Below are positions 43,591 to 52,121 of a stretch of 64,000 nucleotides of DNA, piece after piece. The notes beneath the pieces were generated by a model that did not search any database, had not been told where the DNA came from, and saw only the letters and a program-made list of their open reading frames with translations. The translations under genes and the position numbers were made by a program. The stretch covers positions 248,001-312,000 of the forward strand of contig CAVVPK010000019.1 of the NCBI GenBank assembly GCA_963750065.1, written 5' to 3'. This DNA is from CAVSRC01 sp963750065. GTDB lineage: Bacteria; Pseudomonadota; Alphaproteobacteria; Rhizobiales; Kaistiaceae. The stretch's first letter is position 1. Each line of letters begins with the position of its first letter.

Positions 43591-43680
43591 CTAGTGGATG
43601 GACAGGTAGGGCAGCGCCAGAACGGCGGTCGAAGCGGCACTCAGAACAAGAAACACGAGAACGCGAAGCGACAGCGTCAT
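43591..43680 (-). CDS. 29-residue hydrophobic peptide, twin B
   Basis: The frame starts MTLSLRVLVFLVLSAAS and ends TAVLALPYLSIH, TAG at 43591-43593. AGAGGG lies upstream of the ATG as a possible ribosome-binding site. It is the paralogue of the peptide at 43373-43462, with identical length and the same ALPYL ending. The first half is an uninterrupted hydrophobic helix following Arg6. Likely inserted in the inner membrane, or a cleaved signal-like peptide. Confidence 0.6.
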   Translation of the reverse strand: MTLSLRVLVFLVLSAASTAVLALPYLSIH

Positions 43681-44028
43681 TGCAATCCCTCTCAGCCACG
43701 ACCGACATAGCCCGGCTGGATTAACGTTTTATTGCACTGATCGAACAGCGCAGGAAATTTCGCACCAGAATCGCACGGTTGCGGTGTTTAGTCCCTTTTG
43801 CAGCCGAACGGAACCGGTCCGGCGTGGTGATCGTGCAACAGCATCTGGCCGGTCCGCGTCAGCTCTGCCGGCGGCCGACAAGGCCCGTGCATGCCGGCCT
43901 GGTTTGTGTATAGGCTCTGGCCGATACAGGCTGGGGGTCCGCTCACAAACAACGCTTTTCCGCGGCGCCTGTCGCCCGATCGCAAACCGGGCGGCGCGCG
44001 CCGTGCCATGTCATTTACGGAGACCAGG
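43681..44028. other. Gene-free interval between the micro-peptides and thuA
   Basis: About 350 bp between divergent genes. No coding sequence is convincing; an upstream extension of the thuA frame to 43891 has non-family sequence and is rejected. Promoters for both directions are expected here. Confidence 0.45.
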
Positions 44029-44814
44029 ATGAAGATTCGCGCCACCGTCTGGGGAGAGAACGTCCACGACCGCGAAAACGCGCTCGTGCGGGAGATCTAT
44101 CCCAAGGGCATGCACGGCTGCATCGCCGATGCGCTCAATGCCGATCCCGAGATCACGGCGACGACGGCGACCCTCGAGCAGCCCGAGCACGGGCTGACGG
44201 TGGAGCGGCTGGCCGAGACCGACGTGCTGACCTGGTGGGGCCACAGGGCCCACGGCCAGGTGTCCGACGCGATCGTCGAGCGGGTGGCGGAACGGGTGTG
44301 GGAGGGCATGGGCCTGATCGTGCTGCACTCCGGCCACTTCTCCAAGATCTTCAAGCGGCTGATGGGCACGCCCTGCTCGCTCAAATGGCGCGAGGCGGGC
44401 GAGAAGGAGCGCATCTGGGCGATCAACCGCAATCACCCGATCGCGCGCGGCTTAAGCGAAAGCTTCGTTATCGAACAGACCGAGATGTACGGCGAGCCCT
44501 TCACCATCCCCGAGCCGATGGAGACGGTGTTCATCAGCTGGTACGACGGCGGCGAAGTGTTCCGCTCAGGCGTCACCTTCCAGCGCGGCGGCGGGCGCAT
44601 CTTCTATTTCTCGCCGGGCCACGAGGTCTATCCGATCTACCACGACAGACAAGTGCAGACCGTGCTGCGCAATGCGGTGAAGTGGGCCCATAACCCGGCG
44701 CCCGCCTGGGCGGGGATCACCAATGCGCCCAACGTGCCGGTGGACAAGGCACCCGAGCCGATCGAGGAGAAAGGCCCGCGCCTGCACGCGGCGGGCAAAG
44801 CCGGCTTCCGCTAG
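44029..44814 (+). CDS. thuA: ThuA-like domain protein (trehalose utilisation family)
   Basis: A 261-residue protein of the ThuA fold, related to glutamine amidotransferases. It starts MKIRATVWGENVHDRE; conserved segments are TWWGHRAHGQVSD, LIVLHSGHFSKIFK and YFSPGHEVYPIYHD. In Sinorhizobium meliloti thuA and thuB (a Gfo/Idh/MocA oxidoreductase) act together in disaccharide catabolism; the same pair is seen here. GGAG lies seven bases before the chosen ATG. Confidence 0.85.
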   Translation: MKIRATVWGENVHDRENALVREIYPKGMHGCIADALNADPEITATTATLEQPEHGLTVERLAETDVLTWWGHRAHGQVSDAIVERVAERVWEGMGLIVLHSGHFSKIFKRLMGTPCSLKWREAGEKERIWAINRNHPIARGLSESFVIEQTEMYGEPFTIPEPMETVFISWYDGGEVFRSGVTFQRGGGRIFYFSPGHEVYPIYHDRQVQTVLRNAVKWAHNPAPAWAGITNAPNVPVDKAPEPIEEKGPRLHAAGKAGFR

Positions 44815-44841
44815 CGACCGTGTGAGCGGGGAAACGCTGCC

Positions 44842-45903
44842 ATGAGCGACGTTGTCCGGCTGGCGATCGTGGGCACCGGCGGCATGGCCCGCCAGCATGC
44901 CCGCTCCTTCCGTGCCGTTCCCGGCGTCCTGCTGGTGGCGGCGGTGGAGCCGCAGGAAGACCGCCTCAACGCCTTCTGCGACGAACAGGGCATCGCCCAC
45001 CGCTTCACCGATCTCGATTCGGCTCTTCGCTGGGGAGACTTCGACGCCGCCGCCAATGTGACGCCGGACGCCGTCCATCACCCGACCACCATGAAGCTGA
45101 TCGACGCCGGCAAGCACGTATTGTGCGAGAAGCCGCTTGCGACAACCTATCCACTGGCGCTGGAGATGACCGAGGCGGCCGAGAAGCGCGGCGTCATCAA
45201 CATGGTCAACCTCACCTATCGCGGCTCGCCGGCGGTGGAGAAGGCACGCGAGATCGTCGTCAACGGCGAGATCGGCGAGATCCGCCACTTCGAGGCGTCC
45301 TACCTGCAGAGCTGGCTGGTCGGCAATCACTGGGGCGACTGGAAGAGCGAGGATCGCTGGCTGTGGCGCCTGTCGTCGGCACACGGCAGCCACGGCGTCA
45401 TCGGCGACATCGGCATCCACATCGTCGACTTCGCCACCTATGCCTGCGCCAACGACATCGTGTGGATGGAAAGCCGTGCCAAGTCCTTCCACAAGGCCGA
45501 CGGCGGGCGCATCGGCGACTATGTGCTGGACGCCAACGATTCGTTCGCCATGTCGGTGGAGTTGAAGAACGGAGCGCTCGGCGTCATTCACGCCACCCGC
45601 TGGGGCACCGGCTACGCCAACACGCTGCGCCTCGACCTGTTCGGCAGCATGGGCGGCCTGCAGATGATCACGACCGGCGACAAGTCCTGGCTCGGGCGCT
45701 GCGCCGGCAACGACGTCCACACCATGACCTGGCGCGAGGTCGCCTGCCCGCCCGTGCGGTCGGTCTACCGCCGCTTCATCGAATCGGTGCAGACCGGTGC
45801 GCATTCCAATCCCGACTTCCGCCAGGCGGCCAAGATCCAGCGCATCCTCGACCTCTGCCTGGAGGCCGGCGATCGCAGCCACGGCGGCGTAAGGCTGGAT
45901 TAG
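44842..45903 (+). CDS. Gfo/Idh/MocA family oxidoreductase (ThuB-like position)
   Basis: A 353-residue NAD(P)-dependent sugar oxidoreductase. The Rossmann motif is AIVGTGGMARQHA, and CEKPLATT holds the catalytic Lys. The C-terminal domain has GDIGIHIVDFATYA with a likely catalytic His. It follows thuA by 27 bases and is probably cotranscribed. Likely forms 3-keto sugars as shown for ThuB, but the substrate is not defined. Confidence 0.87.
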   Translation: MSDVVRLAIVGTGGMARQHARSFRAVPGVLLVAAVEPQEDRLNAFCDEQGIAHRFTDLDSALRWGDFDAAANVTPDAVHHPTTMKLIDAGKHVLCEKPLATTYPLALEMTEAAEKRGVINMVNLTYRGSPAVEKAREIVVNGEIGEIRHFEASYLQSWLVGNHWGDWKSEDRWLWRLSSAHGSHGVIGDIGIHIVDFATYACANDIVWMESRAKSFHKADGGRIGDYVLDANDSFAMSVELKNGALGVIHATRWGTGYANTLRLDLFGSMGGLQMITTGDKSWLGRCAGNDVHTMTWREVACPPVRSVYRRFIESVQTGAHSNPDFRQAAKIQRILDLCLEAGDRSHGGVRLD

Positions 45904-45912
45904 GGCCGGCCG

Positions 45913-46575
45913 TCACCCGGTGACCAGCGCCAGGATGAAGCCGTCATGGCCCTTCGCCCCGACGGTCTGGATGGCCGTGGCAGTCAAGCGCGGTTCGGCG
46001 GCAATCGCCACGGTCACCTCGCGGGCGCCGATGACGCTGGCATCCCGGCTCTTCGGATCGGCGACCGCGCCGCCGCGCACGACATTGTCGACGACGATGG
46101 CGCTCCCCACACGCGCCAGCTTCAGCGCCCAATCGAGATAGGCGGCGTTGTTGGACTTGTCGGCGTCGATGAAGATGAGGTCGAACGGCCCCTCGTCGCC
46201 AAGCGTCGGCAGCGAATCCAGCGCCGGGCCAAGGCGGATGTCGACCAGCGTCGACAGCCCCGCCGCGACCAGGTTGGCATGGGCCACCTTGGCGTTGTGC
46301 GGGTCGATCTCGAGAGAGATGAGCTTTCCGTCCTGGGGCAGCGCGCGCGCCATCCAGATGGTCGAGTAGCCGGCGAGCGTGCCGATTTCGAGGATGCGGC
46401 GGGCCCCTACCATCGACGCCACCATCATCAGCAGCTTGCCCATGTTGGCGGCGACGCCGATCGGCGGCAGGCCCGCCGAATCGCCTGCCGCCAGCGCCGC
46501 CTTGAGGGCCGCATCTTCGCGGATGAGGTGTTCTTCGAAATAGCGGTCGACTGCCGCCCACTGCGGGTTGTGCAT
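45913..46575 (-). CDS. O-methyltransferase family 3 (catechol OMT-like)
   Basis: A 220-residue class I SAM methyltransferase. The SAM-binding motif is RILEIGTLAGYSTIW, the acidic residue for ribose binding is in ISLEIDPHN, and the metal-binding FIDADKSNN and VVDNVVRGG match cation-dependent OMTs. Substrate unknown. It converges on the oxidoreductase gene. Confidence 0.88.
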   Translation of the reverse strand: MHNPQWAAVDRYFEEHLIREDAALKAALAAGDSAGLPPIGVAANMGKLLMMVASMVGARRILEIGTLAGYSTIWMARALPQDGKLISLEIDPHNAKVAHANLVAAGLSTLVDIRLGPALDSLPTLGDEGPFDLIFIDADKSNNAAYLDWALKLARVGSAIVVDNVVRGGAVADPKSRDASVIGAREVTVAIAAEPRLTATAIQTVGAKGHDGFILALVTG

Positions 46576-46800
46576 ATCCGTTCGATCCCTACTGGCCGGC
46601 GCAAAAAGACGGCCTTACTGTTGCCGGCGGGCAAGACAGGCGTTGCGCCGCAACAACACTAGTGCAGAAATGTGACCGGTTTGCCGGCTGGCTGCGCCGC
46701 CATTCTTGTTCCCATGCAGCAAATTGGGCAAACACGGTCATGCGGCGCTTGATGGCGATCACGCCGTCCCTCTGCTTGGACCGACCGGAAGGACAACAGG

Positions 46801-47427
46801 ATGCGGAAGCAGATACTCGGTGCCGTTGTGGCAATGGCGGGCGTTCTCTTCGGCCTGCAGGCCGCCCAAGCCGAATTGCGGACGTTCTACGACAACGGTC
46901 TCGGCAAGTTCGTGACCTACGATGTCGAGGCGGTGATGGCCCGTGGTGCCCAGGCCGGCGGCCACAACTACAATCCGGTCCCGCGTCAGACGGTGGCCTA
47001 CGACGGCCCCTATGCGCCGGGAACCATCGTGGTCAACACCGAGGAACGCCGTCTCTACTATGTGACCGACAAGGGCCAGGCGATCAAATACGGCATCGGC
47101 GTCGGCCGTGAGGGCTTCACCTGGCAGGGCACCGATCGCATCTCGCGCAAGGCGGAATGGCCCGGCTGGTCGCCGCCGGCGGTGATGATCGCCCGTGAGA
47201 AGGCCAAGGGCCGCATCCTTCCTGCCTACATGAAAGGCGGCATCGACAACCCGCTGGGTGCCCGGGCGCTCTACATCGGCGCGCGCATCTACCGCATCCA
47301 CGGCTCCAACGAGCCGTGGACGATCGGCCACGCGGTTTCGTCGGGCTGCATCCGGCTGACCAACGACGACATCACCGATCTCTACGACCGGGTGAAGGTC
47401 GGGACCAAGGTGGTCGTCCTGAACTGA
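46801..47427 (+). CDS. L,D-transpeptidase (YkuD), secreted
   Basis: A 208-residue YkuD enzyme with signal peptide (MRKQILGAVVAMAGVLFGLQ). The catalytic motif is HGSNEPWTIG followed by SSGCIRL. It is shorter than the lipoprotein homologue at 14819 and lacks a lipobox, so it should be soluble in the periplasm. It ends in VVVLN, followed by a strong terminator. Confidence 0.9.
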   Translation: MRKQILGAVVAMAGVLFGLQAAQAELRTFYDNGLGKFVTYDVEAVMARGAQAGGHNYNPVPRQTVAYDGPYAPGTIVVNTEERRLYYVTDKGQAIKYGIGVGREGFTWQGTDRISRKAEWPGWSPPAVMIAREKAKGRILPAYMKGGIDNPLGARALYIGARIYRIHGSNEPWTIGHAVSSGCIRLTNDDITDLYDRVKVGTKVVVLN

Positions 47428-47451
47428 CCCGTTGACCGGGAAAAGCTCCGG

Positions 47452-47486
47452 AAGGCCGGCGGGTTTCTCGCCGGCCTTTCGTTTTT
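47452..47486 (+). terminator. Rho-independent terminator after the L,D-transpeptidase
   Basis: AAGGCCGGCG pairs with CGCCGGCCTT (10 bp, 7-base loop) and is followed by TCGTTTTT. Confidence 0.85.
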
Positions 47487-47523
47487 CGGGCAACAGGTTA
47501 CGCCACAGTCCTGCCAATCCGAT

Positions 47524-47889
47524 TCAGCGGTCGCGGCTCATGCCCTTGGCCGCCAGCTCGTTGAGGTACTCGGACCAGCGTGCCTCGCTCTCGTTGCCGA
47601 GCTGGTGCAGATAGGTCCACGAAAAAAGCCCGCTGTCGTGGCCGTCGTCGAAGACGATCTTGACGGCGTAGTTGCCGATGGGTTCGAGCGCGGCGATGGT
47701 GACATCGCGCTTGCCGCCGACCGTCTGGCGCTGATCCGGGGTGTGCCCCTGGACCTCGGCCGAGGGGCTCATCACCCGCAGCAATTCCGCCGGCAGGTCG
47801 TACGCAACGCCGTCGTCAAACCGCACTGACAGCGTGCGACGATCCTTGTGCAGTCGGACTTCCGTCGGCCAGGGAGTCTTTTCCGTCAT
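47524..47889 (-). CDS. DUF971 (gamma-butyrobetaine hydroxylase-like N-terminal domain) protein
   Basis: A 121-residue protein. The typical segments are EVRLHKDRRTLSVRFDDG, YDLPAELLRV and FDDGHDSGLFSWTYLH. Stand-alone DUF971 proteins occur in many proteobacteria, sometimes linked to iron-sulfur assembly; no cysteine motif is present here. Function unknown. Confidence 0.85.
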   Translation of the reverse strand: MTEKTPWPTEVRLHKDRRTLSVRFDDGVAYDLPAELLRVMSPSAEVQGHTPDQRQTVGGKRDVTIAALEPIGNYAVKIVFDDGHDSGLFSWTYLHQLGNESEARWSEYLNELAAKGMSRDR

Positions 47890-48038
47890 TTCTCAACCTC
47901 TGCAAACCGGTGCAAACCCTTTTGATGGCGCAGATTTGGTCATCGCGCCGCTTCCGGGCATAATGGCGGCGCATCATCCACTTCCGGAGGTTTTCGCGCG
48001 GCCCGCCAGCCGCGCCTCGCAATAGCATTGGAGTGACC

Positions 48039-48905
48039 ATGTCCGCTTTGACCGACTTCGATCTCGACGAAACCGGCAAGATCGATCTCACGGCTATCTA
48101 CGACCGCCCGGACCCGCGGGACTACTATCAGACCCTCACTAATCTCGACTACCGCATTCCGGCCGAAGCCGCGCCGATATTCCGCCAGGTGATCGAGGTC
48201 GAACGATCCGTCCACGGGCGACGCCCCCTCAAGCTCCTCGACGTCGGCTGTTCCTACGGCGTCAATGCTGCCATCCTGAAGCACGGACGGACCCTGCCGG
48301 AACTGTTCCGTGCCTACGGCGCGACCGCCACCGCCGCCCTGTCGCGCCGCGGGCTCATCGCCCGCGACCGCGCGATCTATCGGGAGAGCGCGGAGCATGC
48401 CGGGCTCACTGTCATCGGTCTCGATCCGGCGACCCGCGCCGTCGGCTATGCCCGCGAAGCTGGAATTCTCGATGGCTACCTCACCCGCGATCTCGAAAAC
48501 GAAGATCCGAGCGCCGATGAGCAGACATTGCTGGCCGACGTCGATCTCGTCATCTCGACCGGCGCTATCGGCTATGTCGGTGTGCCGACATTCGTGCGCG
48601 TCCTTGAAGCTGCCGGGAGGCAGCCGTGGCTGGCGCTCTTCACACTGCGCATGTTCTCCTTCGATGCGATCGGCGAAGCGCTGAAGGAGCGCGGCTACGC
48701 CGTGTTCAAGCTCAGCGGCAAGACCTTCCGCCAGCGCCATTTCGCCGACGGCAAGGAGCGGACCGAGGTCTTCGCCAATCTCGACGCGCTCGGCATCGAT
48801 CCCGGCGGGTGCGAGAGCGATGGCTGGTACCACGCCGAGTTCTTCTTCGCCCATCCGGCGCATGAAGACGTGCTCGCCCCCCTGCCCGGCCTCGTCAGGC
48901 TCTGA
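48039..48905 (+). CDS. Class I SAM-dependent methyltransferase-like protein
   Basis: A 288-residue protein. The SAM-binding loop is KLLDVGCSYGVNAA, with the acidic residue in VIGLDPATRA and a following VDLVISTGAIGYVG strand. Residues around 90-120 form an Arg-rich insertion. The ATG at 48039 has GGAG five bases upstream; an earlier GTG at 48033 would add two residues. Substrate unknown. Confidence 0.75.
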   Translation: MSALTDFDLDETGKIDLTAIYDRPDPRDYYQTLTNLDYRIPAEAAPIFRQVIEVERSVHGRRPLKLLDVGCSYGVNAAILKHGRTLPELFRAYGATATAALSRRGLIARDRAIYRESAEHAGLTVIGLDPATRAVGYAREAGILDGYLTRDLENEDPSADEQTLLADVDLVISTGAIGYVGVPTFVRVLEAAGRQPWLALFTLRMFSFDAIGEALKERGYAVFKLSGKTFRQRHFADGKERTEVFANLDALGIDPGGCESDGWYHAEFFFAHPAHEDVLAPLPGLVRL

Positions 48906-48987
48906 TCCGGCCTTGCCCGGCGCCCCTTGACCGTCTCCCCTGCGCTGGCGTCCATAGTCATGCGGCGGCAGAACCGGGGGAGAGGGC

Positions 48988-50130
48988 ATGGCGCGCGCCA
49001 ACAGTTATGACGTGATCGTCGTTGGAGTCGGCGGCATGGGTGCTGCGGCGTGTTGGCAGCTCGCCCGCCGGGGCCAGCGCGTACTCGGCCTCGAACGCTT
49101 CGATATTCCCCATGCGCAGGGCTCTTCGCATGGCGTGACGCGCATCATCCGCCTCGCCTACTACGAGAGCCCGGCCTATGTGCCGCTGCTCAAGCGGGCC
49201 TACGAACTGTGGCGGGAAGCCTCGCAAGCGGCCGGCGAGACGCTGCTGGTCACCACCGGTTCGCTCGACGCCGGACCGGCGGACAGCGACGTCTTCCAGG
49301 GCTCGCTGCTCTCTTGCCGGGAACACGGCCTCGCCCACGAGGTGTTGACGGGCACGCAAGTCAACGCCCGCCATCCCGGCTACCGCCTGCCGGACGATTT
49401 TGCCGCCGTGTTCCAGCCCGACGGCGGCTTCGTCCTGTCGGAGCGCGCGATCGTCGCCCATGCCACCCTGGCGATGGCCGCCGGTGCGGAAATCCACGCC
49501 CGCGAGGCGGTGCTCGACTGGGCACCGATCGCCGGCGGCGGCGTGCGCGTCACCACGAGCCGCGGCACCTATGAGGCCGGGCGACTGGTGCTGTCGCCCG
49601 GGGCGTGGATCGGCGATTTCGTTCTGGCGCTGAAGTCCATCGCCGTGCCCGAGCGGCAAGTGCTGGGTTGGTTCCAGCCGGCCCATCCGGAGCGCTTCAT
49701 GCCGGCGGCGTTTCCGGTCCTCAACCTCAAGGTCGATGAAGGCCGCTACTACCTGCTGCCGGTCCATGATGTGCCGGGGCTGAAGATCGGTCTCTACAAC
49801 CACCTCAAGGAGCGCGGCCACCCCAACTCGCTATCGCGCGAGGTCACCGCGGACGACGAGGCGGTGTTGCGCCGCTGCATCGCCCGCTATTTCCCGGATG
49901 CGGACGGCCCCGTGATGACGCTGAAATCCTGCATGTTCACCAACACGCCCGACGAGCACTTCATCATCGACACCCTCACGGGCCAGCCGGAGGTGGTGGT
50001 CGTCTCGCCCTGCTCGGGCCACGGCTACAAGTTCGCCAGTGTCGTCGGCGAGATCGTCGCCGACCTTGCCACCTCCGCGACGAGCCACTTCGACCTCTCC
50101 ATGTTCGGCCTCGCCCGCTTCGGCATCTGA
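48988..50130 (+). CDS. FAD-dependent amine oxidase (monomeric sarcosine oxidase / N-methyltryptophan oxidase type)
   Basis: A 380-residue DAO-fold flavoenzyme. The FAD motif is VVGVGGMGAAACWQLA, SSHGVTRIIR is characteristic, and the covalent flavin Cys is in LKSCMFTNTPDEHF. SPCSGHGYKFAS near the end contributes the active-site Lys. It oxidises N-methyl amino acids with oxygen, giving formaldehyde and peroxide; sarcosine is the likely substrate class. Formaldehyde production may be relevant to the GFA genes, but they are 44 kb away. Confidence 0.88.
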   Translation: MARANSYDVIVVGVGGMGAAACWQLARRGQRVLGLERFDIPHAQGSSHGVTRIIRLAYYESPAYVPLLKRAYELWREASQAAGETLLVTTGSLDAGPADSDVFQGSLLSCREHGLAHEVLTGTQVNARHPGYRLPDDFAAVFQPDGGFVLSERAIVAHATLAMAAGAEIHAREAVLDWAPIAGGGVRVTTSRGTYEAGRLVLSPGAWIGDFVLALKSIAVPERQVLGWFQPAHPERFMPAAFPVLNLKVDEGRYYLLPVHDVPGLKIGLYNHLKERGHPNSLSREVTADDEAVLRRCIARYFPDADGPVMTLKSCMFTNTPDEHFIIDTLTGQPEVVVVSPCSGHGYKFASVVGEIVADLATSATSHFDLSMFGLARFGI

Positions 50131-50267
50131 CGACAGGCTCTCCCGCCGGGCGCCACGGTGCTGTATTGATCCTGCGCAAGAGCGGCCGACCGCCCGCTGA
50201 TAGACACTCACCACGCCACCGACACCGGCCGCGCCGGGCGCCAGCGTGTGCTCACCCGGTATGAACG

Positions 50268-51191
50268 ATGGCAAGCCCTGCCCCGTTTCGCGAGAACCTC
50301 CGCGGCATTGCCTCGATCTCGATCTGCAATCTGCTGTTCCTGACCAACGACACACTGATGAAGCTGATCAGCACGGAGCTGCCGCTGGGCGAGATCCTGC
50401 TGCTGCGCGGCATTCTTGCCACGGCATGGGTCACGGTGATCGTCGTCTTCAGCGGCACCCATATCCACTTCGGCGCCCTCATCAACCGCGCGGTCGTCTG
50501 GCGCACCATCGCCGAGGTCATGTCGGCCTATCTCTATCTGGTGGCGCTGTTCCAGATCCCGATCGCCAATGCCAACACCATCCTGCAGGTGGTGCCGCTG
50601 ATGGTGACGGCGAGCGCCGCCATTTTCCTGAAGGACCAGGTCGGCTGGCGGCGATGGACGGCGATCGCCGTGGGCTTCGCCGGCGTCCTCATCGTCATCC
50701 GCCCGGGGCTCGCCGGATTCAACATGTTCAGCATATTGGCGCTGGGCGCGGCGGCCTTCATTGCGCTGCGCGACATGTCCACGCGGATCATGGCGCCGGG
50801 CGTGCCGACGCTGCTGATCGGGCTCATCACCGCGGCCACGGTCGGCATCAGCGGGCCGATCTACGGCGTGATAGCCGGCGAGCATTGGATCATGCCATCC
50901 GGCCACGCCATCGTCCTCATCGTCAGCGCCAGCCTTCTCCTCACCGGCGGCTATCTGACGGCGATCGATTTCATGCGCCACGGCGATATCGCGGTCGTGG
51001 CGCCGTTCCGCTACACGATCATCATCTGGGCGGTAATCTCGGGCCTGCTGGTGTGGGGCGAAGTGCCCGACCTTCCGATGGCCATCGGCACGCTCGTCAT
51101 CATCGCCACCGGCGTCTACACCTTCTACCGCGAGCGGCAGCTCGCCCAGCGCGCGACCGCGCGGGCGGCTGCCGAAGGGGTGACGGAATAG
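50268..51191 (+). CDS. EamA/DMT superfamily transporter
   Basis: A 307-residue membrane protein with ten hydrophobic segments in two EamA repeats, the first including LLRGILATAWVTVI and the second LRDMSTRIMA and GGYLTAIDFM. Typical length for drug/metabolite exporters. Substrate unknown. It overlaps no neighbour and is separated from the oxidase by 137 bp. Confidence 0.88.
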   Translation: MASPAPFRENLRGIASISICNLLFLTNDTLMKLISTELPLGEILLLRGILATAWVTVIVVFSGTHIHFGALINRAVVWRTIAEVMSAYLYLVALFQIPIANANTILQVVPLMVTASAAIFLKDQVGWRRWTAIAVGFAGVLIVIRPGLAGFNMFSILALGAAAFIALRDMSTRIMAPGVPTLLIGLITAATVGISGPIYGVIAGEHWIMPSGHAIVLIVSASLLLTGGYLTAIDFMRHGDIAVVAPFRYTIIIWAVISGLLVWGEVPDLPMAIGTLVIIATGVYTFYRERQLAQRATARAAAEGVTE

Positions 51192-51207
51192 GCGCGGCGC
51201 TCTGCCG

Positions 51208-52119
51208 TCAGCGCCCCTCGTGCTCGGCCAGCACTTCCGCGATCGCGTGGCGGGCGATGGATGCCAGGCCCGGATTGGTCTCGCGGTAGTAGGGCAAGGC
51301 GATCAGGGCCGGCGAAAGCCCCCAGCCGCGGCCGCGCGCCCAGGTGGCGTCGTCGACAAGGATGGCTTCGCGGAAGGCCGCGCGCGACGGGGCCGTGAAC
51401 AGGTTCCACGCCACCATCAGGTCGCAGGCCGGATCGCCAATGGCCATCGCGCCGAAGTCGATGACCGCGCTCACCCGCCCGTCCACGGCCAACAGATTGC
51501 CAGATTGCAGGTCGCCATGAAGCCACACCGGCGGCCCCTGCCAGACCGGTGCCGCAAGTGCCGCCTCCCAAGCTGCCGTCGCCGCGCTTGTGTCGATCAA
51601 ACCCTCGCACGCGACAATCGCCTCGCGGGTCTTGGCGTCGCGTGTCAGCAGCGGTACGCCGCGCCCGAGCGTCTCGGGATCCGGTTTCGGGCCGCCGGTG
51701 GGATCGATGGCCTGGAGCGCATGGATGAAGGCCGCCAGATCGCGCGCCGCCTGGTCGGGATCGGCGAGGCGGTCGAGGGTGGCGTTGTCGCCGTCGAGCC
51801 AGCGGTAAACGGACCAGCCCCAAGGGAATCCCTCCGCCGGCTCGCCGACCGCCAGCGGCGTGGGAATGGCCAGCGGCAGGTGCCGCGCCAGATGGGGCAG
51901 CCAGCGGCGCTCCTTGTCGATCTGTTCCGTCGCCCAGCTGATGCGCGGCATACGCACTACGAGGTCGTCGCCGAGCCGAAAAAGGGCGTTGTCGGTTCCG
52001 GCAGACGGCACCGGGGTGATCGGCAGTCCGGCCCAATGCGGAAACTGACCGGCGAGCAGCTGCCGGACGAGGCCGGCGTCGGTTGCCACCTCGTCGGCGT
52101 GCATCTTCGTTGCCCCCAT
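51208..52119 (-). CDS. Aminoglycoside phosphotransferase (APH) family protein
   Basis: A 303-residue kinase-fold protein. The catalytic loop is WLHGDLQSGNLL, and the metal-binding motif VIDFGAMAIGDPACDL. LVVRMPR holds the likely ATP-binding residues. These proteins in Hyphomicrobiales are usually metabolite kinases rather than resistance enzymes. The ATG at 52119 is chosen; MHADEV at 52104 is an alternative. It follows the MFS gene by two bases. Confidence 0.82.
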   Translation of the reverse strand: MGATKMHADEVATDAGLVRQLLAGQFPHWAGLPITPVPSAGTDNALFRLGDDLVVRMPRISWATEQIDKERRWLPHLARHLPLAIPTPLAVGEPAEGFPWGWSVYRWLDGDNATLDRLADPDQAARDLAAFIHALQAIDPTGGPKPDPETLGRGVPLLTRDAKTREAIVACEGLIDTSAATAAWEAALAAPVWQGPPVWLHGDLQSGNLLAVDGRVSAVIDFGAMAIGDPACDLMVAWNLFTAPSRAAFREAILVDDATWARGRGWGLSPALIALPYYRETNPGLASIARHAIAEVLAEHEGR

Positions 52120-52121
52120 CG

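Noticed and set aside
43891..44028. Upstream extension of the thuA frame by 46 codons
   Set aside because: The sequence is not ThuA-like and a good ribosome-binding site precedes the ATG at 44029.
49050..49574. Arg-rich plus-strand frame inside the sarcosine-oxidase-like gene
   Set aside because: It overlaps the oxidase, whose FAD and flavin-linkage motifs are complete; the alternative frame has the skewed composition of a shadow.
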